9,286 nucleotides of DNA from the NCBI GenBank assembly GCA_020350845.1, contig CP070725.1, positions 1,235,573-1,244,858 of the forward strand. The letters are read 5' to 3'. The position numbers and the translations under genes are program-made. A model generated the notes under the pieces. It was not told the DNA's origin and did no database searches. It was given only the letters and a program-made list of their open reading frames with translations. Source of the DNA: Candidatus Bipolaricaulota bacterium (lineage in GTDB: Bacteria > Bipolaricaulota > Bipolaricaulia > UBA7950 > UBA9294). Shown here in pieces: positions 1 through 6,574 of this stretch. Position 1 is the first letter of the stretch, and the number at the start of each line of letters is the position of its first letter.

Positions 1-1025
1 GTCCGTCCCCGCGCGCGGAAGTCGATCCCGCACAGGCTCCCGCCGAGATCGATCAGGAGATCGCAGAGCGGGCAGTCGACACCGGCCAGGGTTGCGAGCG
101 CGACGAGCGGCACAAGGCTCGTGGGGATGTCCTCGAACAGGTACCGGTGCTGGAGTGTGGCCGGAGCCTCGATCGTGCGATAGGCGGGATTCGAGTGGAT
201 CGCATCGAGCAGCGACGCTCCCGTCACCCCGTAGCTCGCCGACAGCCACTCGGAGACCGAAGGCACGTCGACCCCCCACGCACGGGCGACACGCAGCCGT
301 TCCTCGTCGAGCGCCTCGACCAACCGGGCGACGCTCGGGGTGATCCCCTCGTAGTAGTAGAGAAACCTCGTCCGCAGGGTCTCGATCCACCCCGAGTTGA
401 GGAGCGTGGGGGCGGGGTGGAGAACGCCGCCGACGTTCCCGAGGCTCGTATGGAGCACGGACTCCGCCTCGACCAATGTCGGCACGAGCTCCGTCAACTC
501 CTTCACCATGGCCGCGGTCCTCGACGCGGGGAGCGCGGCGACGCGGACGTTGTCCTTCACCCGGAAGACCTCGACGACGCCGTTGCCTTCTTCGATGCGA
601 CAGGTGTGGACGAGGGTCTGCGCCTCGCCCACTGTCACCTCCGCATCGCAGCCGGCGGCATCGAGCACGGCGCGGAATTCGAGGGCCCCCCCTGTCCTCC
701 CCGGGAACAAGACGACGGACTGCTCGGCGCGCAGGAATGGGGCCGCGGCCGCCGCCAGCTCGCGATGAGCGAAGGCAGGGACCGCGATGAAGACGATCGG
801 GGCCGCCTCGAGCGCGTCGCCGAGATCCGACGTCAGCGACGACACGGAACCGATCCCCTCCACGGCGCCATGAAGCCGGATCCCGCCCGCTCGACGTAAC
901 ACATCCAGCCGCTCCGACGTCCGGTTGAAGAGCGTCACCCGCGCGCCGCGCAGCGCGAGCTCTCCGGCGAGCGCGAGCCCTCCGGCTCCGGCTCCGATCA
1001 CCGTCACGCGATCGCTCGCTGTCAT
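1..1025 (-). CDS. NAD(P)-dependent opine dehydrogenase (octopine/nopaline family), C-terminus cut by window edge
   Basis: 341 codons are readable with no stop, so the gene leaves the window at its 3' end. Family members are near 360 residues, so only a short tail should be missing. A Rossmann motif GAGAGG (residues 11-16) lies at the N-terminus, as expected for NAD(P) binding. The C-terminal domain carries family signatures: HPAPTLLNSG at 203-212, whose His203 matches the catalytic histidine of octopine dehydrogenase, then YYYEGITPSVARL from 223 and HRYLFEDIP at 293-301. Such enzymes reductively join the amine of an amino acid to a 2-oxo acid, or run the reverse; the substrates here cannot be told. 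The ATG at 1023-1025 has a GGAGGGG Shine-Dalgarno at 1035-1041, 9 bases upstream and inside the preceding gene's last codons. That gene ends 3 bp upstream, so the two are probably co-transcribed. A ketopantoate reductase also shares the fold, but the HPxPxLLNxG motif argues for opine dehydrogenase. Confidence 0.88.
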   Translation of the reverse strand, partial: MTASDRVTVIGAGAGGLALAGELALRGARVTLFNRTSERLDVLRRAGGIRLHGAVEGIGSVSSLTSDLGDALEAAPIVFIAVPAFAHRELAAAAAPFLRAEQSVVLFPGRTGGALEFRAVLDAAGCDAEVTVGEAQTLVHTCRIEEGNGVVEVFRVKDNVRVAALPASRTAAMVKELTELVPTLVEAESVLHTSLGNVGGVLHPAPTLLNSGWIETLRTRFLYYYEGITPSVARLVEALDEERLRVARAWGVDVPSVSEWLSASYGVTGASLLDAIHSNPAYRTIEAPATLQHRYLFEDIPTSLVPLVALATLAGVDCPLCDLLIDLGGSLCGIDFRARGR

Positions 1026-1028
1026 CGG

Positions 1029-2687
1029 CTAGATCCCCTCCGCCTCAAGGATACGACGAACGCGCTCCGCTTCGGGAAGGCGCCCCCCCGTCGCGGGGTC
1101 GATGCTGACGCACGCTCCGTCGACGATCGCCGTTGTCGCCTCTCCGCGACCTCCCTCCCCGCCGACGAGATCCGGTGCGTCGAGGAGGCCACAGCCGATC
1201 GCGCGGACGACCACCGCCGGGTCGTGGAGCGCGTCGTCCTCGCCGCCCCCGAGTGCACGCACGCCGTCGAGGATCGCGCGCGCCTCCTGAAGAAGCCAGC
1301 ACTTGTGCTCGGTGACGTGCGGCGCGCGGAGGGCTGCGTCGCTGGGATAGCCGGCATCCACCTCGCGCATCACGCGCCGCGCGAGGCGAACGCTGGCGAG
1401 GATCTCCTCGGCACCCGCCGCCTGGGTCCCCTCGGTGAATGCGACGACGTGGAAGATCTCCGGTCGCAGGTGCATCGCGCACATCGTGGAGAACGCGAGC
1501 TGCCCGCGGGCGGCGTCGGGATCGGGGGGATAGCTGAGCAGCCCTGGCCGAAGCTCGCGGAAGGACGTGAACGACGCGTCGTGCAGCCCCTCGACGATCT
1601 CGGTCATCGCGAGCGCCTTGGCGAGGTCCTTGTCCGGGGCGATGCCCGCCGGCGTGTTGAGCATGATCTGCGACACGTAGTGCGCGACGCCGGCGTGCTT
1701 CGCGACCAGCGCGCCGAGGTACGCGGTGGCCACCGCCGTCGCGTCGGACGCGCGACGCAGGCTCCATTGATGGGGCTCGTTGACCTCCACCGGGACACCG
1801 CGAGCGGCGTGCCACCGCATGACGTCCACGGCCTCACGGATCGAGCGGTGGAGGGGGCGCGGGCCGCGGCGGTCCATGGTGTTGTACCAGGAGAGGGGAA
1901 CCGCGCACCACGCGTTGCGGATCGTCTCCAGAAGCATCTCCGCCCAGCGGAGGACGTCGTTCGTTCCGCTGTAGCAGCGGCAGAGCGGGTAGTTCCCGCG
2001 GCGACTGGCGTCGTAGATCCGCTCGAGATCGCTCGGCGTGCGAACCGCGACCCCTCCGGCGCCGGCCTCGCGCTCCCCGACCCCCGCGAAGAACGCTTCC
2101 TGGGCCGCCTGGTCGGGGGCGATCGAGATCACGTCGATCAGCCCTGAAGAGGCGAGCTCACGAACGGCGTCGACCGTCTCGCTCACCGTCGGAAGGCCGA
2201 CGTGATGCCGCACGAGCGGCAGTGCGCCGCGCGCGGCGACGCGTTCGACAAGCCGCCCCTCGCGGGCGCACTCCTCGTCCTCCGGGCGAGCCGCCTTCCC
2301 GGCGAGCTCGCGAAGGACCGCGAGAACCTGTTCGCGATCGTCGCATCCGTCGAAGGACGCGGCGAACCATCCCGCCTCGCGAGCGACCTCCGCCGTCTCC
2401 GCGGTGCCCCCGAAGAGGAACGTCCGGCCGGCGAGGAGTCCGGCGTCGTCGAGGGCAGCGTGGAGTGCCGCGAGATGGGTACGGCAGGCGTCCGCCGACA
2501 GGCGGTAACCGACACCGACAATCCGTGGATCCCGTTCGGCGACGGCGGCGACGAAGCGCTCGACGGAGATCGCCGGCCCGAGGCAGGTGCCGCGAAGGCC
2601 GAAGCGTTCCGCCTGAGCGAGGAAGTTCCGCGCGCCGATGATGTGGACGCACTCCTCGAGGGCAGCGACCACCACGTCTCGCGTCAT
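1029..2687 (-). CDS. B12-binding domain fused to glutamate-mutase-E-like barrel (putative AdoCbl-dependent carbon-skeleton mutase)
   Basis: 552 aa from the chosen ATG. Residues 1-115 look like a cobalamin-binding domain. CVHIIG (13-18) fits the DxHxxG motif with His15 as lower cobalt ligand but Cys replacing Asp. YRL at 61-63 stands at SxL spacing, and GG at 93-94 is in the expected place. Residues about 150-552 resemble the epsilon subunit of glutamate mutase (methylaspartate mutase): LPLVRHHVGLPT (157-167 region), LNTPAGIAPDKDLAKA (343-358) and a C-terminal GCGLLDAP (498-505), matching the GVMDIP stretch I recall from GlmE. In glutamate mutase the two parts are separate subunits; here they are one chain with the B12 domain first. 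Substrate unknown. The ATG at 2685-2687 is preceded by AGAGGGGG five bases upstream. A GTG at 2753 would add 22 residues but lacks a good ribosome site and overlaps a possible promoter. First gene of an operon with the opine dehydrogenase. Family assignment is from remembered motifs, not a search. Confidence 0.78.
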   Translation of the reverse strand: MTRDVVVAALEECVHIIGARNFLAQAERFGLRGTCLGPAISVERFVAAVAERDPRIVGVGYRLSADACRTHLAALHAALDDAGLLAGRTFLFGGTAETAEVAREAGWFAASFDGCDDREQVLAVLRELAGKAARPEDEECAREGRLVERVAARGALPLVRHHVGLPTVSETVDAVRELASSGLIDVISIAPDQAAQEAFFAGVGEREAGAGGVAVRTPSDLERIYDASRRGNYPLCRCYSGTNDVLRWAEMLLETIRNAWCAVPLSWYNTMDRRGPRPLHRSIREAVDVMRWHAARGVPVEVNEPHQWSLRRASDATAVATAYLGALVAKHAGVAHYVSQIMLNTPAGIAPDKDLAKALAMTEIVEGLHDASFTSFRELRPGLLSYPPDPDAARGQLAFSTMCAMHLRPEIFHVVAFTEGTQAAGAEEILASVRLARRVMREVDAGYPSDAALRAPHVTEHKCWLLQEARAILDGVRALGGGEDDALHDPAVVVRAIGCGLLDAPDLVGGEGGRGEATTAIVDGACVSIDPATGGRLPEAERVRRILEAEGI

Positions 2688-2743
2688 CCATTCCCCCTCT
2701 GCATCCCGCAGCTTCGCAGGCACCAAGACCGGCTCCGCGATCG

Positions 2744-2772
2744 AACGTACCACACGCGCAGGGCGCGGGCAA
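2744..2772 (-). promoter_or_regulatory. Possible sigma70-type promoter for the mutase/opine dehydrogenase operon
   Basis: On the minus strand TTGCCC (2767-2772) and TACGTT (2744-2749) are separated by exactly 17 bases. The -35 matches the consensus at four of six positions, the -10 only at three. Transcription would begin near 2737, leaving a leader of about 50 bases before the ATG at 2687, which agrees with that start choice. In DNA this GC-rich a chance match is quite possible. Confidence 0.22.
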
Positions 2773-2797
2773 CGGCGGGGTGGGAGGCGACGGCAGT

Positions 2798-2810
2798 TGA
2801 CGAATCGTCA
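2798..2810. promoter_or_regulatory. Perfect palindrome TGACGA-A-TCGTCA in the divergent intergenic region
   Basis: Two 6-bp arms with a 1-bp centre sit about midway in the 179-bp space between the divergently transcribed mutase operon and the methyltransferase gene. Size and position suit an operator for a dimeric regulator acting on one or both genes. No regulator gene is adjacent, so function is inferred only from symmetry and place. The rest of 2688-2866 shows no gene. Confidence 0.3.
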
Positions 2811-2866
2811 GCGAGCCGACACCCTCGACGTCACGGCAGGGAGAGGGAAACGAGAGGGCGAACGCC

Positions 2867-3685
2867 ATGAGCGAAGGCGACGAGCGGACAGAGGACGGCT
2901 CCTACTGGGAAGGCCGCGGGCTGCGGACGTTCTCGTACCGCGGCGATCGTTACTACACCGTCACCCCGATCGCGCAGTATGTCCGCCGTCGCCGGTGGCT
3001 CCTACGGCGCCTCGAGCGCCTCCTCGAGGCCCTGCCCACGGGAGGAAGCGTTCTCGACTTCGGCTGCGGGGACGGCTTCTACGCGGTCGAGATCGAGCGG
3101 CGCTTCCCCCGGCTGCGGATCTACGGCTGCGACCCCTCGCGAGCGATGATCGAGGCGGCGGCCGCGCGTGCTCACCGTCACCGCGCGCGCGTCGCGTTCG
3201 CCGACTGCGACGAGGCGATGCGCCACGGGCCGTTCGATCTCGTCCTGATCGTCGCCGTCCTCGCACACATCACTGACGACGCCCGCCTTCGGGCCGTCCT
3301 CGCACAGATCCGGGATCGCCTCGTCCCCGGAGGACGGGTCGTGGTCTTCGAGATGACCGCGCAGCGGGAGCTGCGTGGGGACGCGTGGCGACGCCGCTCA
3401 CCGGAGTCGTACGCGAGGCTCTTCGCCGACCTCGGCCTCGAGCTGTCGGCCACGGAATCGCTCGCGGCACCGTTCCACGATGGGGTCGGTGCGCGGATCT
3501 GCCGCGCCGTCGTGCGGCTCGGCTACAGCGGCGATCCGCTACGCGCCAACGCCTCGGTCGTCTATCAGCGGCTCACGGAGCTCCTCGTCGCCGTCGCGCC
3601 GATCGGGGACCGGCTGCTGCGCACGTGCCGTGCCTACACGTTGTACGAGCTTCGGCACCCCGCCCACGCGCCACACAAAAGCTAG
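2867..3685 (+). CDS. Class I SAM-dependent methyltransferase
   Basis: 272 aa. The Rossmann-like methyltransferase core is clear. Motif I is VLDFGCGDG at residues 62-70, with an acidic residue after strand 2 (GCDPS, D89). FDLVLIVAVLAHI at 123-135 carries the usual post-strand-4 position, and LVPGGRVVVFE spans 152-162. This is the pattern of small-molecule O-, N- or C-methyltransferases of the Methyltransf_11/25 type. The N-terminal 60 residues and the C-terminal 100 are less conserved and would hold the substrate site, which I cannot assign. The ATG is preceded by GAGAGGG about 8 bases upstream. The gene diverges from the mutase operon and converges on cobO. Whether it belongs to the cobalamin/opine genes or merely lies between them is open; it is on the opposite strand from both. 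Confidence 0.85.
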   Translation: MSEGDERTEDGSYWEGRGLRTFSYRGDRYYTVTPIAQYVRRRRWLLRRLERLLEALPTGGSVLDFGCGDGFYAVEIERRFPRLRIYGCDPSRAMIEAAAARAHRHRARVAFADCDEAMRHGPFDLVLIVAVLAHITDDARLRAVLAQIRDRLVPGGRVVVFEMTAQRELRGDAWRRRSPESYARLFADLGLELSATESLAAPFHDGVGARICRAVVRLGYSGDPLRANASVVYQRLTELLVAVAPIGDRLLRTCRAYTLYELRHPAHAPHKS

Positions 3686-4233
3686 TACTCGAAGCCCTCG
3701 CGCGCGGCGGCTCCGTCGTCGAACGGATGTTTCCCCTTGCGTAGCTCGGTCACCAGATCGGCCGCCTCGATCACGCCGGGATGCGCCTGCCATCCGCCGG
3801 TGAGCACGAGCTCGCTCGCGGGGAGCTTGGCGTCGATCAGCTCGAGGACGTCCTGGGTGGCAAGGACGCCGAGGGATACGGCGTAGAGGACCTCGTCGAG
3901 GATCACCACGTCAATCCCCGGCGCGCGCACGGCGCGCAGTGCGGCCTCCAGACCGCGACGCGCCGACGCCGACGCGGACGCCCCCGGACGGCCGTCGAGG
4001 AGCCCGCTTGCGCCGTACGCCTCTCGGCTGAAGCCGTCGTGGCCGTCGAGGAATGCAAACTCGCCCGAGGAAGCCTCGGGATCCTTGAGGAAGGTCACGA
4101 GGTGGACACGAAGGCCGCGGCCGAGCGCCCGCACCGCCATTCCCAGGGCGGCCGACGTCTTGCCCTTTCCGTCTCCCCAGAACACGTTGACCCGTCCGCG
4201 TCCCTCGCCGACTGCGCTCTCGTCGCTCGCCAC
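3682..4233 (-). CDS. cobO: Cob(I)alamin (corrinoid) adenosyltransferase, CobA/CobO/BtuR type
   Basis: 183 aa from a GTG start. The enzyme transfers the 5'-deoxyadenosyl group of ATP to Co(I) corrinoids, giving adenosylcobalamin or its cobinamide/cobyrate analogues. The P-loop GDGKGKTS (residues 20-27) is the family's characteristic form, followed by VILDEV (110-115), ADLVTE (158-163) and KGKHPFDDG (166-174), ending GFEY. The usual TGR before the last helix reads TGG here (145-147). A short alanine-serine run, ASASASA, lies near residues 85-91 in a variable stretch. The GTG at 4231-4233 has AAGGAGGG a few bases upstream (4237-4244). The frame stays open to 4596, but the extra 121 residues have no family likeness and lie upstream of this good ribosome site. 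Its stop overlaps the methyltransferase stop. It is plausibly the cofactor supplier for the mutase-like protein 1 kb away on the same strand. Confidence 0.92.
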   Translation of the reverse strand: MASDESAVGEGRGRVNVFWGDGKGKTSAALGMAVRALGRGLRVHLVTFLKDPEASSGEFAFLDGHDGFSREAYGASGLLDGRPGASASASARRGLEAALRAVRAPGIDVVILDEVLYAVSLGVLATQDVLELIDAKLPASELVLTGGWQAHPGVIEAADLVTELRKGKHPFDDGAAAREGFEY

Positions 4234-4480
4234 GCGCCCTCCTTCCCTGCCGTCGACGTCGCCAAGGATGATAGCACGCGGGAAAGACGGACCGTCCCGG
4301 AAACCGCCGCCGGAAGCGCGTGTACGTGCCGCAGTGCGCCAAGCCTGACAACACGAGGCGCAGAGGTCCTGCGGCGCGGAGTCGTCGCCGGGAGGTGGCG
4401 TGTCGCGAGCGATCATCCCGACGGAAGCTCCCTTGCCGCGGGGACCGTGGCCATCTAGACTGACGGCAAGGAGGAAGACG
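4234..4480. other. Divergent intergenic region between cobO and the beta-helix/wbp operon
   Basis: These 247 bases hold no gene I can support. The plus-strand side near 4433-4461 carries a possible promoter. On the minus strand a TATCAT hexamer (4268-4273) could be a -10 box for cobO but has no good -35 partner. I saw no cobalamin-riboswitch B12 box upstream of cobO. Confidence 0.6.
4433..4461 (+). promoter_or_regulatory. Possible sigma70-type promoter for the beta-helix/wbp operon
   Basis: TTGCCG (4433-4438) and TAGACT (4456-4461) are 17 bases apart, each matching consensus at four of six positions. The predicted transcript start, near 4468, would leave only about 13 bases before the ATG at 4481, just enough to include the AAGGAGG ribosome site (4468-4474). 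The very short leader is unusual and lowers confidence. Confidence 0.4.
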
Positions 4481-5218
4481 ATGAGGGTCGTTGCAGCAGC
4501 GGTATTGTTGAGCCTACTCGTGCTCGGTGCCGTCCCCGCCGTGGGACGGGAGATCCATCTGCCCGAAGAGGCTGCCCTGGCGGGAATGGTGATCATCGCC
4601 GACTGGTTCTACCAGGAGGTCGAGGAGGATGTCTTCATCCCCAGGGAGTTCGAGATTCTCCAGGGGGTGACACGGGACGCCGACTGGGCGAGCGTCCAGG
4701 TCCTCGCCGCGCCGGGGGACGTGATCGTCCTCGCACCGGGCGACTACTTCGCCGACGTGTGGGTCTTCGCCCCTGCAGTGACGGTGATGACCGCTCCTGA
4801 GGCCGAAACGAGGGCGACGATCCACGGCTCGCTCGAGATCGACGCCGACCGCGTCGTTCTCGAGCGGATCGCCGTCGTCGACTCGGACGCGCACGGGATC
4901 GAGATCAACCGCGAGCTCGCCCGCTTCGTCACCCTTCGCGGCTGTCGCAGCGCGAACAACGCATGGGTCGGCATCCACCTCATCGGACCCCGGGGAACGA
5001 TCGTCGAGTACCGCATCGAGGACTGCGAGGTCGTCGGCAACGGGCAGGACGGGATCGACGTTCGGAACACGACGCGGCTGATCATCACCGGGTGCACGAT
5101 CACGGACAACGGCAAGGCCGGAGTGTTCATCGAATCGTACGTCGAGCACGTCGATCTCGAGGAGAACCTGTTCGCCAACAACGCAGGCGGAGACGTCGTC
5201 TACAAGAACAGCCCGTAG
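4481..5218 (+). CDS. Secreted parallel beta-helix repeat protein (NosD/PbH1-like)
   Basis: 245 aa. The N-terminus has Met-Arg, a hydrophobic core (VVAAAVLLSLLVLGAVPA, residues 3-20) and a likely signal-peptidase site after AVG (21-23), so the mature protein is exported. From about residue 73 the chain shows beta-helix rungs: VIVLAPGDYF with a pectate-lyase-like opening, then GSLEIDADRVVLERIAV, GIEINRELARFVTLRGC, GIDVRNTTRLIITGC and GVFIESYVEHVDLEEN, spaced about 22-24 residues, with recurring N-N or D-N turns. This matches NosD/DUF1565-type right-handed helices seen in carbohydrate-active and surface proteins. I see no certain catalytic residues. The start at 4481 has AAGGAGG six bases upstream; an in-frame start at 4400 would bury the signal peptide. 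It ends 20 bp before wbpA, so it is likely the operon's first gene and may act on or bind the cell-surface glycan. Confidence 0.8.
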   Translation: MRVVAAAVLLSLLVLGAVPAVGREIHLPEEAALAGMVIIADWFYQEVEEDVFIPREFEILQGVTRDADWASVQVLAAPGDVIVLAPGDYFADVWVFAPAVTVMTAPEAETRATIHGSLEIDADRVVLERIAVVDSDAHGIEINRELARFVTLRGCRSANNAWVGIHLIGPRGTIVEYRIEDCEVVGNGQDGIDVRNTTRLIITGCTITDNGKAGVFIESYVEHVDLEENLFANNAGGDVVYKNSP

Positions 5219-5238
5219 CACGAGACAGGGGAGTGGCG

Positions 5239-6573
5239 ATGGTCGGCGGGATGGTAGAGACCCTGCTGGAACGGATCGAGCGCCGTGAGGCACGGGTCGC
5301 CGTCGTCGGCCTCGGCTATGTCGGCCTTCCTCTCGCCGTGGCGATCGCGGCCGCGGGATTCCCCGTCAGCGGGATCGAGCGCAACCCGGAGCGCGTCGAG
5401 AAGATCGGCCGCGGAGAGAACTACGTCGGGGATGTCGTCGACGGCGACGACCTCGCGTCGGTGGTGCGCGACGGGCGGCTGACGGCGACCGATCGCTTCG
5501 CGCCGATCGCCGCCGCGGAGATCGTCGCCATCTGCGTGCCTACCCCGCTCGATGCGAGCAAGCAGCCAGACACGCGCTACGTTCGCCACGTGACAGAGCA
5601 GTCCATGCCCCACGTCCATCCCGGTCAGCTGTTCGTGCTCGAGAGCACGAGCTACCCGGGGACGACCGAGGAGCTCCTCCGCCCGGCGATCGAGTCCACG
5701 GGGCACATCATCGGCGAGGAGGTCTTCCTCGCATTCTCCCCGGAGCGAATCGACCCCGGGAATCGACGTTACACCACGAGGAACACGCCGCGGGTCGTCG
5801 GCGGGGTGACGCCGGCGTGCACGCAGGTCGCGCAGGCGCTCTACGAGGCCGTCCTCGACAGCGACGTGGTGGCCGTCTCCTCGCCACGCGTCGCCGAGAT
5901 GGCGAAGCTCCTCGAGAACACCTATCGGATCGTCAACATCTCCCTCGTCAACGAGCTCGCACTCCTCTGCGAGCGGATGGGACTCGACATCTGGGAGGTC
6001 ATCGACGCGGCGAGCACGAAGCCGTTCGGCTACATGCCGTTCTACCCCGGCCCCGGTCTCGGCGGGCACTGCATCCCCCTCGACCCGTTCTACCTCTCGT
6101 GGAAGGCGCGGGCATACGGCTTTTCGACGCGCTTCATCGAGCTCGCCGGCCAGATCAACGACGCCATGCCGGAGCACGTCGTCGAGCGTGCCGCGGAGCT
6201 CCTCAATCGCGCGGGAAAGCCGGTGCGTGGCGCTCGAATCCTCCTCCTCGGCGTGGCGTACAAGGCCAATGTCGACGACGTCCGCGAATCGCCCGCGCTG
6301 AAGATCGCCGCGCTCCTCGTGGACCGTGGGGCCGCCCTCTCGTACCACGATCCGCACGTGCCCCGTCTCGCCTCTCACGCATTCGACGCGAGCAGCGAGG
6401 ATCTCTCCGCGGAGTCCCTCGAGAAGGCCGACCTCGTGCTCATCACCGCCGCCCACGACGGGGTGGACTACGAGCGCGTGGTGCGTCACGCCGCGCTCGT
6501 CTTCGACACGCGCAATGCCACGCGGGGGATCACGGCAGGGAACGTCGTCCGCCTGGGAAGCGGAGTGTCCTAG
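5239..6573 (+). CDS. wbpA: UDP-N-acetyl-D-glucosamine 6-dehydrogenase (WbpA-like)
   Basis: 444 aa, normal for the UDP-glucose/GDP-mannose dehydrogenase family. It oxidises C6 of UDP-GlcNAc to the uronic acid in two NAD+-dependent steps in the cytoplasm. The N-terminal NAD domain has VVGLGYVGLP (22-31), ESTSYPGTT at 135-143 and FSPERIDPGN at 166-174. The middle has the catalytic Cys277 in GPGLGGHCIPLDP (271-283), and the C-terminal UDP-binding domain has GVAYKANVDDVRESP (338-352). The run STKPFGYMPFYPGPG just before the cysteine is the form I associate with the WbpA branch rather than UDP-glucose dehydrogenase. The ATG at 5239 has AGGGGAG upstream; a second ATG at 5251 is a possible alternative. 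wbpB begins one base after the stop. Specificity for GlcNAc is supported mainly by the wbpB/D/E neighbours. Confidence 0.92.
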   Translation: MVGGMVETLLERIERREARVAVVGLGYVGLPLAVAIAAAGFPVSGIERNPERVEKIGRGENYVGDVVDGDDLASVVRDGRLTATDRFAPIAAAEIVAICVPTPLDASKQPDTRYVRHVTEQSMPHVHPGQLFVLESTSYPGTTEELLRPAIESTGHIIGEEVFLAFSPERIDPGNRRYTTRNTPRVVGGVTPACTQVAQALYEAVLDSDVVAVSSPRVAEMAKLLENTYRIVNISLVNELALLCERMGLDIWEVIDAASTKPFGYMPFYPGPGLGGHCIPLDPFYLSWKARAYGFSTRFIELAGQINDAMPEHVVERAAELLNRAGKPVRGARILLLGVAYKANVDDVRESPALKIAALLVDRGAALSYHDPHVPRLASHAFDASSEDLSAESLEKADLVLITAAHDGVDYERVVRHAALVFDTRNATRGITAGNVVRLGSGVS

Positions 6574-6574
6574 G

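Noticed and set aside
147..899. Long plus-strand open frame of 250 codons.
   Set aside because: It lies opposite the opine dehydrogenase, whose protein has clear family motifs throughout. The plus-strand product is Arg/Gly/Asp-rich with no recognisable domain, a typical antisense shadow in GC-rich DNA.
1224..2147. Plus-strand open frame of 307 codons.
   Set aside because: It is antisense to the mutase-like gene; the product has no domain and is low in complexity.
2688..2753. N-terminal extension of the mutase-like protein to a GTG at 2753.
   Set aside because: The ATG at 2687 has a better ribosome site, the B12 domain begins right after it, and a possible promoter overlaps the extension.
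4234..4300. Cobalamin riboswitch upstream of cobO or of the mutase operon.
   Set aside because: No B12-box-like sequence was seen, and the leaders appear too short for the roughly 200-base fold.
4234..4596. 121-residue N-terminal extension of CobO to 4596.
   Set aside because: The extension has no family similarity, crosses the divergent promoter region, and a GTG with AAGGAGGG sits at the expected place.
4963..5238. Extending the wbpA-like dehydrogenase upstream to 4963.
   Set aside because: It would overlap the beta-helix gene in another frame and add an Arg-rich, unrelated sequence before the NAD-binding motif.
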